Part shown: in pieces, positions 51,799 through 62,199 of the stretch
Layout: each line of letters begins with the position of its first letter
How positions within the stretch are numbered: position 1 is the first letter of the stretch
Assembly: GCF_000340215.1 (NCBI RefSeq)
Contig: NW_006921533.1
Span: 7,355,671 to 7,419,670 of the forward strand
Direction of reading: 5' to 3'
Source: Pseudocercospora fijiensis CIRAD86
Lineage: Eukaryota > Ascomycota > Dothideomycetes > Mycosphaerellales > Mycosphaerellaceae
DNA: 64,000 nucleotides
Notes under the pieces: generated by a model
Database searches by the model: none
What the model was told of the DNA's origin: nothing
The model's input: the letters and a program-made list of their open reading frames with translations, nothing else
Translations under genes and position numbers: made by a program

Positions 51799-54789
51799 AT
51801 GGATGCGCCTGATGAAACGCATCTGGAGTCTGCCGCTGATGCCGGCCTAGATGATCGAAACCAGCTTCCGCAGCTGTCACGCTCGGCCACCACCCTAGAT
51901 GCTGCAGCCCAGTCTTCCACTGCACATCCTGTTTCTTCTCCTGTTGCTGCTCCTGCCTTGAAGCCACGAAAGACTTTGCGAACACGCCCCAGTCATCAAG
52001 CTCTTGAACGTCAACATGCAGCGCCGTCCTCTCTGAACCACCGCCAACCACCACCGCCCGACCAGCAATCGCGTCCACGTCTGACCAACATGTCGCTCTT
52101 CAACCTATTCAGCAAGCCCAAGGTCGAACGTCAACGCGGCTATGCTGAGCCCAGCCTCGAGCGTCCATCTCGAACGCTGTCTAAGAGCGACCCATCTCAT
52201 CGACGCCCCGAAGTCGTCTCCCGAGCACGTGAATTCGATGCACTACCAACCAGGCCTCGCCCAACGTCGTCCAAATCCTACGCAGGCAGGACTGCCAGGA
52301 CAGCATCAATCAAGCAGTCTGTGCCTCCTCTGCCCATCGAAAGGAAGGCCCGACACTTCGACCCGCCGCCCTTGTTCCAGGTATGGCCACAAACAACAAA
52401 GCACGGAACGTTCGAAATGACGACCGTCACCCCGGAGATGGTCCTGCAGAAATCCAGGATTCGAATGGTCGGAACAGCGCTGCTCGTGCCCGCTCCCGAT
52501 ATGCAGTCTTTGCAAAGTGCTGGTAACCGAGGCAGCTTTGAATCTCGTGTGACGGTCAAATCCTCGTTGAAACATGTCGCCAACGGTTCGATATCCGGTG
52601 TCCATCTGCCCAGCAAAATTTTCGTGCTCGTCACGTCTGGATATCTGCTGCAATACGCCGAAACGGGACCGAGCGATCGCCTTCCTGAAAAGGTCCTCCA
52701 GCTTGGTCGTCATTCGGCCGCATATGCCTCCGACCTCATCCCAGGAAAGTACCATGTGCTGCACGTCGAGCATGCCGTCGATCAGAATGGCACAGCTATG
52801 CCTCACCCGAATTCCTTCTTCTCCAAAATCGGTCTGCGAAGCCAAGTGGCAAAGAAGATGGCCTCGAACTTTCTGATTGTGATGCCTGGCGCTCGGGAGA
52901 TGGAAGACTGGATGACGACCATTCGGGAGGAGATTGAGAAGCATGGTGGCAAACGAGCACGATCTGATTCTTCCACTGCCCGCCCCAGAACGACCGAGCC
53001 GCCGAAAATTGATCTGCAGAGGACCCCAAGTCTGAGCCATCGCTATCAGATCAAGCGAGAATCTATGATATTCAACATCACCTCGCTGACCGAGGACGTC
53101 ATGAAGGAGCTGCCGCCAACACCGCCAATACCTACGCCGGAAGAAAAGCACCTAATCATGTCGAATCCCGAGGAAGAAGCCCAGGCCAGTAGTGACATTG
53201 AAACTATCCCACCTCTAGCACGCAAAGTTTCGGATGCCATGTCTACGAACTCTTCTACGGGAGTGTCCATTGACCAGCAGAAGCTCGACACTCTGCGTGA
53301 TAGCAGCCGGATCTCGCATTCGACGGTAGCCACAACCGCAGGCTCTAGTGTATCTCGCACGAACTCGATCAGCTCAACGCCGCCATCGGAGGGTAAGGAG
53401 GTTCATGAAATCCAAGCTGAGACTGCGGCCGCCAAAGGTCCCTACCGGACCCTATCATCATACGCCTTGCCGAAGAGACGATCTGCAGCGCCCCTCGTGC
53501 TGCCGGATCCGGCAGTGCTTGAAGCGGACACCTCTGTCGACTCACCACTCCTTGGTCGTCAGCCCACACACGTTGCCGCGACCCTTTGGCCATCTAAGAA
53601 CCTCTCACCCGCCGCCCGGAGTGTACCGAACTTGAACCTCATCGGGGAGACAACTTACTCGTCCGCACTCCCAATGCCACCCACGGCCGAAGTTGTTGAG
53701 AGGCCTGAATCGTTTGTGGGTGACCTTCCCGATCCTACTACTTGGGCGAGCAAATGCTCCCCGACCAGCCGGGGCCAAAGCCAAGCAGATCCATTCGGTC
53801 GCACAAGGCCGTTGAGGGCCGGCTCACAATCCTTTAGCCTGCCACTGCGTGTGAATGTACAGGATCAATCCCTCCAGCGCCCGGTCATCAATCGAGCTTC
53901 ACGGTCCGCGGGCGCAGAGGGCGCCCTCCTATCGCCAGTACCTGCCGCTACTACCTTGGTGGCGAAGGTTGATGCAACCACTCGCACCGTTGTAGACTAT
54001 CACGATTTTCCTCACAACCCTTCTCCGCCACCTTCTAGGCCACTTCCCGCGCCACCGACGACAAGCCAAGGTGCGCCCGAGAACGTTCAGCGAAATCAAT
54101 CCGTCCGTCTCTCTCTGTTCCCAAGTGGTGCAGTGCCAGCGCCAATAAGCGGACCAGTCCCTCTTAAGCGAGTCACACGATCGCCGTCAGCTACTGCGCT
54201 CAACACTCGTGCCGCACATAGTACTGCGGATGCTGGTGCTCTCAAGCGGCCAAGTTCGATGCAGGTGCGAACCAGCTTTGCACCGTTCCTATCTTCGGTT
54301 CGTGCGTCACCTACGTCGCCAGTCAATGAGAACGAGAGATCCACCACCACGGTTCCCATTCGCAGCCTCAAACCTTCCCGTTCTGTCGCCACCATGCAGA
54401 CTGTTCATCAACGCACTGTCATGAAGACCGAATCCTTCAACTTCAGCACTCGAAGGGTCCTGGAGGAGGAAGCTGAACAAGCAACACCGCTACCGACCCG
54501 ATCCTCGTCACCACCAAAGGACAGCTACAGCATATCGCGACCATCATCCCGCACTCGCGGACCAAGAGCCTCGGCGTCTCTGCCCGAACTAGATTTCGGA
54601 ATCCCGGTCGTTGGTTTAGGTCCACCAGCTCCCCCGCCTCAGACTCCCTTGCCTGAGATTCCCACGCACAGCAGACCAGCGAGCAGGACCGAAGGTCCAA
54701 TACTCAGAACTGGCACTCCTATCGGTGTGGCGATCGGCGACATTGAAGAAGAGGGCAGGAACGTGGGACTTGGCATTGAAGTCTCGTGA
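51799..54789 (+). CDS. Large PH-domain protein, Ser/Pro-rich
   Basis: A 996-residue frame from the first ATG (51799, MDAPDETHLESAAD); the frame extends 16 codons up only by GTG. Residues 1-200 are disordered with basic patches. Residues from about 210 to 385 look like a PH domain with insertions: FEMTTVTPEMVLQKSRIRMVG, then SKIFVLVTSGYLLQYAETGP, GKYHVLHVEHAVDQNGTAM, and the closing helix FLIVMPGAREMEDWMTTIRE. The remaining 600 residues are Ser/Pro/Thr-rich with PPTPPIPTP and PPAPPPQTPLP stretches that could bind SH3 or WW domains. A PH domain suggests phosphoinositide binding at a membrane or cortex. No catalytic domain. Confidence 0.85.
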   Translation: MDAPDETHLESAADAGLDDRNQLPQLSRSATTLDAAAQSSTAHPVSSPVAAPALKPRKTLRTRPSHQALERQHAAPSSLNHRQPPPPDQQSRPRLTNMSLFNLFSKPKVERQRGYAEPSLERPSRTLSKSDPSHRRPEVVSRAREFDALPTRPRPTSSKSYAGRTARTASIKQSVPPLPIERKARHFDPPPLFQVWPQTTKHGTFEMTTVTPEMVLQKSRIRMVGTALLVPAPDMQSLQSAGNRGSFESRVTVKSSLKHVANGSISGVHLPSKIFVLVTSGYLLQYAETGPSDRLPEKVLQLGRHSAAYASDLIPGKYHVLHVEHAVDQNGTAMPHPNSFFSKIGLRSQVAKKMASNFLIVMPGAREMEDWMTTIREEIEKHGGKRARSDSSTARPRTTEPPKIDLQRTPSLSHRYQIKRESMIFNITSLTEDVMKELPPTPPIPTPEEKHLIMSNPEEEAQASSDIETIPPLARKVSDAMSTNSSTGVSIDQQKLDTLRDSSRISHSTVATTAGSSVSRTNSISSTPPSEGKEVHEIQAETAAAKGPYRTLSSYALPKRRSAAPLVLPDPAVLEADTSVDSPLLGRQPTHVAATLWPSKNLSPAARSVPNLNLIGETTYSSALPMPPTAEVVERPESFVGDLPDPTTWASKCSPTSRGQSQADPFGRTRPLRAGSQSFSLPLRVNVQDQSLQRPVINRASRSAGAEGALLSPVPAATTLVAKVDATTRTVVDYHDFPHNPSPPPSRPLPAPPTTSQGAPENVQRNQSVRLSLFPSGAVPAPISGPVPLKRVTRSPSATALNTRAAHSTADAGALKRPSSMQVRTSFAPFLSSVRASPTSPVNENERSTTTVPIRSLKPSRSVATMQTVHQRTVMKTESFNFSTRRVLEEEAEQATPLPTRSSSPPKDSYSISRPSSRTRGPRASASLPELDFGIPVVGLGPPAPPPQTPLPEIPTHSRPASRTEGPILRTGTPIGVAIGDIEEEGRNVGLGIEVS

Positions 54790-56034
54790 GCGCAGCGATA
54801 TTCACTTCATCTACGGCCGACACTTTACGAAACGACCATCATTTGTTTTTGATACCCGACATGGACACAAAACGACCTAATATGCTGGTGGGAGGAACCA
54901 CATACTATCTTGCCATCGAAATCTCTTATGTTGAATGCATGCAAATCATGGGAAGGATGCCTGAATTCTAAATGATACATACCTCTTGTCTTGAGTTGAG
55001 CAGAAACTTTGCACTGAATTAGAGATGATACCCAATCTTGTCTATCTACGTTACTCAGGGAGAATTTCTTGTTTTGGGGGAGGACCATGACACGCGATGC
55101 CATGGGAAGAATCTATAGTTTAGCCAGTATGGATGGATACTGTAATATCACTCATATATGAATCAGAAATTTGAATCAGAAATTTGACTTATACCAGCTA
55201 TTACATGAATCAGTCATGTAATCCATCCTCGATGAAATTATACAATCTAGCCACCTATAGCAGTAGAGCTCCAAAGTTCAAGGATGCAGCCCTAAAATGA
55301 TAGCCAGACCGTTTTTGAGTTGTATACTAACACTGCAAAGTCAGCATCCGGTGTGGTTGTCGCGCTCCGCCCAACCAGGTTGTTATGTATAATACCCCTC
55401 TTATTATAGGCATGGGTTCATGCCTTCGACATTGCATTATGCAAGTCATGTCGATCGCTCGTCGGCAGCTGTCCGGCTCTGCCGATGAAACAACCATGTT
55501 CAAATCCTTGGATCTATAGAGGAGGCGGTGAAGGAGTGAGGTCCGTTGGTTTCTTCATATTTTGAGGGAGAAAGAAGAATGGCGAGAGAATTCATCTCGG
55601 GCGTTGAAATTCTTTAGTATTGAATGCATTTTCTTCTTTGGTGTGTGTTTGGTTTGATGGCATAGACAGAGTTGTCGCAACGGGCCTCAATAGGCGCGTG
55701 TCTTTCACCTACCGCCGACTCCCCCTCTGGCCTCTATTATACAGGATGCACGAAACAGTTTTGAAGTCTTGAACATGCTGGCTCTTCCACGAGCTCTACA
55801 CTCAGGTTTGGATGAACACATACCGACACGATGGAGAAGGTCCGGTGGTTCTTTGCCTCTATTGCACAGCCAATGTCTTCATTCGATAATGACCGTATCT
55901 GCCGATCATCCGAATTTCCATTATCCGACAGAACTAGGGAATAATTGGAAGTCCATCGAGTGCCACCAACGCGGATCTCACTGCCCGTGCAAAGGTGCAC
56001 TCATTCCAAACATTCAAGTCATCTACTGCCCAGA
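54790..56034. other. Intergenic region, no supported gene
   Basis: 1.25 kb between the PH gene and the 3' end of the Myb-repeat gene. AT content rises slightly (for example GAATCAGAAATTTGA repeated twice near 55160-55185), but CpA and TpG remain common, so it is not RIP. Short frames at 54825-55103 and 55737-56038 overlap on opposite strands and have no domain. Confidence 0.5.
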
Positions 56035-57231
56035 CTAATTTGAATGTCCACAGGCGTGTTCCAATGCCTCGTGCTCATTCTTTTCTATAGTTGTGTCTGG
56101 AGATATGCGACTTCTGTGACTCAGAAGCCTGTATTTTTTACGGCACGCTACTTCAGTGCGCCCCAGAATTGCAGCAATCTCGGGAAATGACATGCAGAGA
56201 TCGCGTCTGTAATGGAAAAGGGCAGATTCTTGCTCTGGTGACCATAGCACTCGACGAATTCTAGCCTCTTTAAATTGATGCAGTTTGATGGCGCCGCAGA
56301 CGGCACTCCTGCTGCGACCTAGTTGCAACGCTATTGAAGCGTAGGTGGCTGATGAGGAGACAAGTTGACGCAACGTAGCGACGTCGTTCTCCGTCCAGGG
56401 GCGTTGAGTTGCCGGCGATCTACCGGCCAATGCAGTTGTTTGCAGATTACGGAAACGATCCCTGAGGTGGTTGATTCCCCTGCTATTTTCGAACGCAAGG
56501 GCGATTTGACCCCAACTCTTCTTTTCGTCTACTTTCAAGCGCAAGAGCAATTCGTCCTCCTCTTTAGTGAAGAACCGTCGCGTCAAATTAACATCACACC
56601 TGAGATGACTCCATAACATCACACTCCCCGTTGAGCGCTTGAGGGCTGACGCAACCATTGCCCAAGAACATCCATCATTCCTCATCGCCATCAATGTGGC
56701 TTTATCTTCCGTCGTCCAAAGTGAATTAGTCCGAGACTGATCGTTTGACGCAACCCTTTGTCGAGCAAGTGCACCACGGATGCCAGGGATCGACCGATCC
56801 AGCACCGCAGCAATTTCTTTACACGTCCTCCCGTTTGCTCGTAAGTCCTTGAGAGTAGACAGTTCCTCTTTACTCCAGTATTTCAGGGTGAGGCCGGCAA
56901 CACACCCTTTCGCCCTTTGCTCCTCTCGCCGCAGCCGACTTGCTTGGGACATGACTGCCCTTTGGGCCCTGCCTAGACGCTCTGCAATGTCTCTGTAAGG
57001 TACGCTCATTTCTCGGAGCTGAAGAAGCAAATCCACCTCATCTTTTGCCCATGCAGCGAAAGCATTGGCAGTGCCAGACAGCCAACGACTGGCATTTAAC
57101 ACAGGATTATAGTGATTCTGCAACATCTGCGTCGTCGGCAGCCAATTGTGGTGGTAAGGCTGCCTACGTGCGTGACGAAGAAAGGGGCGTGAGATGCAAT
57201 TCCAGACGATGCTCATGGTCGAATTGGACAT
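56035..57231 (-). CDS. Protein with six tandem Myb/SANT-like repeats
   Basis: A 398-residue frame from ATG 57231. Six helix-turn-helix units follow one another at residues 61-102, 119-160, 172-212, 220-263, 279-320 and 330-370. Each starts with W or F plus acidic residues (WAKDEVDLL, WSKEELSTL, WTTEDKATL, FTKEEDELL, WTENDVATL, WSPEQESAL) and continues with an I/V-A-x-x-L core and a basic third helix, as in Myb DNA-binding repeats. The first 63 residues contain no Asp or Glu and several Arg and His (ISRPFLRHARRQPYHH), as in mitochondrial presequences. It is probably DNA-binding. Nuclear regulator and mitochondrial DNA protein are both possible. It is divergent from the UBX gene across 440 bases. 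Confidence 0.85.
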   Translation of the reverse strand: MSNSTMSIVWNCISRPFLRHARRQPYHHNWLPTTQMLQNHYNPVLNASRWLSGTANAFAAWAKDEVDLLLQLREMSVPYRDIAERLGRAQRAVMSQASRLRREEQRAKGCVAGLTLKYWSKEELSTLKDLRANGRTCKEIAAVLDRSIPGIRGALARQRVASNDQSRTNSLWTTEDKATLMAMRNDGCSWAMVASALKRSTGSVMLWSHLRCDVNLTRRFFTKEEDELLLRLKVDEKKSWGQIALAFENSRGINHLRDRFRNLQTTALAGRSPATQRPWTENDVATLRQLVSSSATYASIALQLGRSRSAVCGAIKLHQFKEARIRRVLWSPEQESALFHYRRDLCMSFPEIAAILGRTEVACRKKYRLLSHRSRISPDTTIEKNEHEALEHACGHSN

Positions 57232-57671
57232 CCATTAGACTAGAGGAACGCGTAGATTTCTGATGATAGGATTGTCCCACGTTAAGCACCTGGAGGGAGA
57301 ACGTCGAATAGCAGCGGTGTGGCGGTTTTTTGGCCGGGCGAGGTGGAGTGTGAGGTTGGTGAGGTTGGTGGCGGGAGGTCGTCAGAAAGTCTTGGCATGC
57401 GAGAGGCCCATGCTTGCCATGTCGTTGTTCCCTCACTATTATCACGGCCAAGACCTGTCCCTTGTCATTATCGTCGAATTACTTCACATGCCAAAGAGCG
57501 AACGAGGTGAATGCTTTCATGTGATTGAGCACTTGGTCATAGCTCCGTGAGAGCACCGCGGCCAAGAGCTCAACTTCAAGCAAGGGAAGTCGCAAGGCAT
57601 CTGCTTTCAATACCGCGGCGATATCATACACACATCTTGTAACATACAACCCACAGATCTCTACATTCCTC
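57232..57671. promoter_or_regulatory. Shared divergent promoter region
   Basis: 440 bases between the starts of the Myb-repeat gene (minus) and the UBX gene (plus). Both promoters must lie here. A GAGGTTGGTGAGGTTGGTGG direct repeat occurs near 57350-57370. No confident factor site is identified. Confidence 0.55.
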
Positions 57672-59273
57672 ATGTTCCACGACGGCGACCTCCAGAGCGG
57701 CATTTCTCGCGCCATCGCCGAGCAGAAGCTCGTAGGCTTGTTCATCCGGCAGAATGACAACGAGGAGAGTCAGCGATGGGAAGAGCAATGGCTAGGCCGG
57801 AGACAGGATCTAGCTGTGGTCGACCTGTTCGCTACGAAGGCTGTCCTCATGAAGATCGAATATCACAGTCAAGAGATGGGATTTCTCGGTGCATTCTGTC
57901 CCATCACAAAAGCGCCGACATTCGTGGTGATTGATAAGGGTCAAGTGCTTGAGAAAATTGAGGGCGGCGTCAGCCAGCAGGAGTTTGTCGAGCGCATAAG
58001 CAAGGCGCTAAGTCTGGAGATGTATACCATGCGAAAGAGCCATCTCGATTTCATGCGATCCAATGCTCGCACGCCTGAGAATGCTGGCAGCTCGAGTACA
58101 GCAGCCGGAGCAGCGCCGACAGATAGTACAGCACAGACAGAAACACCCTCAGAGTCTGGAATTGCAACCCCAGCGAGTCAAGACTTGCCTGAATCATCCA
58201 TAGTGACATCACCACAAGACCAAGCTACCTCACATCATGAATCAACTCCCGCAAGTGTGCCTACGACGAACGGCATGTCTTCCTTATTTCCGAATCGTGC
58301 CGAACGACTGGAAGCTGAGAAGCTCAAGAGAGAAGCGGCAGAAAAGGCAGAACGAACAGCGCGAGCCAATGCACGAAGAAGAGAAGCCGAAGCCGCAGCT
58401 TCATCTGAGGGCGACAAAGGCAAAGGCAAGGCTACCGAAATCTCACAAAAGGAGAAAGCGCGTCGAGACTGGCTAGTCCAGCAAAAACAGCGAAAAGATG
58501 AAGCAAAGCAAGAGCGAGAACGAATTCTAGCACAAATTGAAGCAGACAAACAAGAACGCAAATCCCGCTTCCAACGACCACAAACCGAAGCAGCTTCCTC
58601 CCCACTACTCAGCCCTTCAGTCGACGCAGCATCTAAGAGAAGAAACGGCGCAGGCGGAATGTGTAGTCTCCTCATTCGCCTCTTCGACGGCTCTTCAATC
58701 AAAGGCCGTTTCGAGCCCTCCGCAACAATCGCAGGAACGGTGCGAGATTGGATCAAAACCACTACCGCAGAACAAGGCAATACCAAAGCAGCAGATATAC
58801 CTTTTACATTCAAACAAATCATGGCACCACAACCTAGTCGGAATATTGAGATTAGTGAAGAGCATCAGAGCCTTGCGGAGCTTGGACTCACGCCGAATGC
58901 CACCCTTGTCTTAGCTCCCGTGGCAGGGTATACGGAAGCTTATTCTTCTGGAGGGAGAGGGTATATGTCTTCTGCTTTACATTACACTTATGCTCTAGCG
59001 AGTGGTGCTACGAGCATGCTTGGGTCTGCGCTTTCATATGTGCCGGGTTTTGGCGCTGCAGCGACTGAAACTTCTACGAGTTCGAGGGAGACGTCCTCAG
59101 ATGAGAGCGTAGGGTTTGGCGGTGATGGCACTTTGGACCGCACGACCATCAAAGTCAAGACCTTGGCAGATCAGAGAGCTGAAGCGGCGAGAAAGGATCA
59201 AAGTGCCGAGTTCTACAACGGAAATAGTTCTGCCTTTGAAGGGCGCAAAGATGACGACGAAGGGAAGAAGTGA
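57672..59273 (+). CDS. UBX-domain protein, UBXN4/erasin type
   Basis: A 533-residue frame from ATG 57672. Residues 1-115 resemble the thioredoxin-like N-terminus of UBXN4 (FHDGDLQSGISRAIAEQKLV, VVDLFATKAVLMKIEYHSQE, PTFVVIDKGQVLEKIEGGVS), without a redox CxxC. Residues from about 207 to 300 are a charged helix. Residues from about 330 to 415 form a UBX domain: CSLLIRLFDGSSIKGRFEPS, DIPFTFKQIMAPQPSRNIEI, LAELGLTPNATLVLAP. UBX domains bind the p97/Cdc48 ATPase. Human UBXN4 sits on the ER membrane and helps ER-associated degradation; a weakly hydrophobic stretch after the UBX (YTYALASGATSMLGSALSYV) could serve as an anchor. Start and length fit the family. Confidence 0.88.
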   Translation: MFHDGDLQSGISRAIAEQKLVGLFIRQNDNEESQRWEEQWLGRRQDLAVVDLFATKAVLMKIEYHSQEMGFLGAFCPITKAPTFVVIDKGQVLEKIEGGVSQQEFVERISKALSLEMYTMRKSHLDFMRSNARTPENAGSSSTAAGAAPTDSTAQTETPSESGIATPASQDLPESSIVTSPQDQATSHHESTPASVPTTNGMSSLFPNRAERLEAEKLKREAAEKAERTARANARRREAEAAASSEGDKGKGKATEISQKEKARRDWLVQQKQRKDEAKQERERILAQIEADKQERKSRFQRPQTEAASSPLLSPSVDAASKRRNGAGGMCSLLIRLFDGSSIKGRFEPSATIAGTVRDWIKTTTAEQGNTKAADIPFTFKQIMAPQPSRNIEISEEHQSLAELGLTPNATLVLAPVAGYTEAYSSGGRGYMSSALHYTYALASGATSMLGSALSYVPGFGAAATETSTSSRETSSDESVGFGGDGTLDRTTIKVKTLADQRAEAARKDQSAEFYNGNSSAFEGRKDDDEGKK

Positions 59274-59368
59274 AAGATCATGCCTTCATCGGATGACGAA
59301 ACAGGACTCATTGGATCAATCCTACAATATCCCTAAACCATCCTTCAAAACTCAATTGACCATTCTTT
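59274..59368. other. Convergent gap between the UBX and esterase genes
   Basis: Only 95 bases separate two stop codons on opposite strands, so the two 3' UTRs probably overlap. Confidence 0.6.
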
Positions 59369-60994
59369 TTACCTCACACACTCCCAAGCATCCGCACTCT
59401 TCCAATTCTCCGAATCCACACACTTATTCCTCAAAGGATACTTACAGTGTCTCCGTTCATAGTCCACCTCCGCCCCGTCACCCGACGCACCATCCACATA
59501 CCGCGTGCCCACCACACTTTCCGGAGCTTTACTCTCTCCTTCCTCAACCCACTCAATAATCCTTTGCAAAACATTATGACTCGCATCCCTCTTCCCGCCA
59601 GTCACCTGACCAATTTGCCAAGCCCCATCACCACCGCTACAATGCCCCGCCCCCGAAATTCTGAAGAAGCGATAGAAAGAGTCGAGTTCGGAAGGTGAGA
59701 GGCCCATGGTTGTGGAGACGTGTTCGTAGTAGCGAGGAGAAATGTCCGAGGAGATGACTCCATCCATCAAACCGTGAAAGTGCAGGAGTTTTCCGCCTCG
59801 GGATTGGAAGGGTGAGAGATCGCCAGACCAGGTTTCAATACCGGAGGGGTCTTTGGCGTGGGCGAATGCTGCGTCTGCTGAGGAGAGGGTGGTTAAGTCC
59901 CAGGTTGGGTCGTTGTATATTGCGTAGTGGTACCAGTCGGCCGAGTAGGGGAAGGGAACTCCGTTGTAGATGACGCCAGAAGCTACGAGTTCGGAACCGG
60001 GTTGCATGCGAGGATAGATTAGAGAGCCGTTTTCTCCGTAATATGGGGAGAAGATTCCGGTGACGATATTGACTTGTGCTGGTGTGAGGCAGGTTGAGGT
60101 ATCCGTGGCAGTGGAGGGGCATTGGAGGGCGACGGGTTTGTAATGACAGAGGGATGGGTCTTCGATTATTCCGTCTTCCGCGCCATCGAGGCTGTCGCAT
60201 TGTTTGAGAATATCGGCGTGGATTAGCGACCATTTGGCTGGTGTGATGAAGTCTGAAGATGTGTTGGTGCCAGTGATGGGGAGGAAGTGACCGGACCATG
60301 AAGTGAGGTTGTTAAAGGCTATGGCTGGAGCTCCTGCTACGATACCGTCGAAGAGTTCCGGGAAGGATTGAGCCATTTTGAAACCTTGTCGTCCGCCGGT
60401 CGAGCAGCCCAGATAGTAGCTCTTGGTCCAGCCTTGGGAATAGAACGCTTCGGTGATGGCCTTGCCGACTTTGGTTTCGGTCACCAAACTCCTCCAAGCG
60501 AAGTCGGTGACAACGTCGTCGTTCTGGTAGAAGGATTTGCCGCTTGTGCCATCGTGACCGTTGTTGGCACCGATGGCTGCGAAGCCGAATTCCGTCCCGT
60601 ATGCCATGGTGCCGTAGGACAGACAGCCGTTGAGGCCGCCATTGCCAGTGCTCAAGTAACGTCCGGTCCAATTGCTGGGTAGCCAGGCTTCCATGGTTAT
60701 GCCGGAACGGTTACTGGTCGCTACATACGCACTGATTCGGCAGAGATCGACAGGCACGACCTGGCCGGTCGAGTATCCGCATGTCTGGAGATCTTCAGTC
60801 GATGTGTCCAGCGTGAGATTCGTTCCTGCTGTGACATGGTGGGCGAAGTTTATTTTGGCATTTGGAAAGCTAAAGGTCGAAGCGAGAGAGGAGCAAGCAT
60901 CTTCTGGACTTTGGATGATCTTGCCCACTGGAGCAGCACCTGCAATAGCCGTGAGTGCCAGGCTCAGTAGCAGAGTCTTGGAGAAGCTCGCCAT
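59369..60994 (-). CDS. Secreted tannase/feruloyl esterase
   Basis: A 541-residue frame from ATG 60994. Residues 1-20 are a signal peptide (FSKTLLLSLALTAIAGA with cleavage near AA). The tannase/feruloyl esterase catalytic elements are all present: Ser198 in GCSTGGRQG, Asp411 in GLMDG, and His451 in SGAGHCSGG. Cys197 and Cys452 lie next to Ser and His and form the family's CS-D-HC disulfide. DSLDGAEDGIIEDP (267-280) is the usual calcium-binding loop. There are several N-glycosylation sites (NLT, NRS, NWT, NTS). Length is normal. These enzymes act outside the cell and release hydroxycinnamic or gallic acids from plant cell wall or tannin esters. This suggests a plant-associated or saprotrophic lifestyle. 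No frame damage seen. Confidence 0.93.
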   Translation of the reverse strand: MASFSKTLLLSLALTAIAGAAPVGKIIQSPEDACSSLASTFSFPNAKINFAHHVTAGTNLTLDTSTEDLQTCGYSTGQVVPVDLCRISAYVATSNRSGITMEAWLPSNWTGRYLSTGNGGLNGCLSYGTMAYGTEFGFAAIGANNGHDGTSGKSFYQNDDVVTDFAWRSLVTETKVGKAITEAFYSQGWTKSYYLGCSTGGRQGFKMAQSFPELFDGIVAGAPAIAFNNLTSWSGHFLPITGTNTSSDFITPAKWSLIHADILKQCDSLDGAEDGIIEDPSLCHYKPVALQCPSTATDTSTCLTPAQVNIVTGIFSPYYGENGSLIYPRMQPGSELVASGVIYNGVPFPYSADWYHYAIYNDPTWDLTTLSSADAAFAHAKDPSGIETWSGDLSPFQSRGGKLLHFHGLMDGVISSDISPRYYEHVSTTMGLSPSELDSFYRFFRISGAGHCSGGDGAWQIGQVTGGKRDASHNVLQRIIEWVEEGESKAPESVVGTRYVDGASGDGAEVDYERRHCKYPLRNKCVDSENWKSADAWECVR

Positions 60995-62199
60995 AGCGTT
61001 CTCTATGAAAGGGAATGAAGGATCGGGAGAGGCCTCTCGCTACTTACCGTACGTCCAAAGCAGCAGGGTCTGCTGTCCTTGATATAGCCAATCCACCAGT
61101 CGCGCCATCTGCATTAGCGAACCGCTTGTTAGCTTGGTACGCGTTCATGCACTCCATCGTGGAGGCAGAGCGTCACATGTTACCATCATGGGCGGAGTAT
61201 CTGCGTGGGCCCGGATATCTTATTTTCCCAGCGCCATGCTGTGCAACGCGGAGGAATGCGTCGAAGTCGGAAACGCTGCGCTCGGCATATGGAGTGAGAG
61301 GGGCGTGCTCCGCGTCGTTGAGAGGAACCGGAAAGGTGAAGTCGAGAGTAGAGAACGGTGTGGTCGGCGGGACGCCGGGATCCCGATAAACTTCGGCAGT
61401 TGATCAACGGACGTTTTGCTGACTGACGAGTTTCCTTCTCAACAAGTCGACCAGCAGACAAGACGTTGCAGAGTCGCAACAGGACCGTCAAACCTCGTAC
61501 GCCAAGTGAGTCAGTTGATGAGATCCTGTGCCATGGACGCTTGTGGCTGGCGCGTAAGAGGAAGTGCCCGCGCACGACCAAGCGGGCTGGTTTCTGAAGG
61601 CATAGAAAGCTGGTAGAGTCTTGCTCTGCATGTCTATAGCCTGATGCGAGGCGCGCTTAGCCATAAAAGAAATGTCGTCGTGTTGATGAAGTCAAGCAGA
61701 ATACAGGGCAACCAAAGTCAAAAGAATGCCAATCTCGCGCACAGACTATTGCGAGGCCAATGCTCAGCCCGATTTAAAAGGGAGCATGGAGATGTATGTC
61801 AGAGAATGGGCTATCCTCAAAATATCCTGCAGTTGAGCATTCAGAGAATGGGCAAGTGATGGAAGAAAGGTAAGGTCCATGTACATCAATGTGAGAGGAG
61901 GAAATGGCATCTCTTCTGTTGCTATGTACTGGCATGTCTGTTACTGCGTCCCAGGGGTAATCACCAGATGCTATGCCGTAGTATATGGACGGTTCAGATG
62001 CACAAGATTTGTCGTGGAATTCAGCCTCGACGTGACCTGTTGCCAGTCTCATCTGCCAGTGCATGGTGTAATTTAATTCACAATCCTTGCCTTGCTTCGC
62101 ATCTCAGCAAGTGGTGTACCATAGCACGGCTGGTGCTATATATGAGTTGATAATATGCAACTCTTATTAGCATACATGTAGCTAGAAGCGCGAGAAGGG
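60995..62199. other. Promoter of the esterase gene and intergenic region, no supported gene
   Basis: 1.2 kb at normal composition. Frames up to about 130 codons occur on both strands, are Arg-rich and have no domains. The part next to 60994 is the esterase promoter. Nothing else is recognised before the palindrome array. Confidence 0.5.

Noticed and set aside
52306..53151. 281-codon minus-strand frame inside the PH gene
   Set aside because: Antisense shadow; the plus strand carries a recognisable PH domain in the same place.
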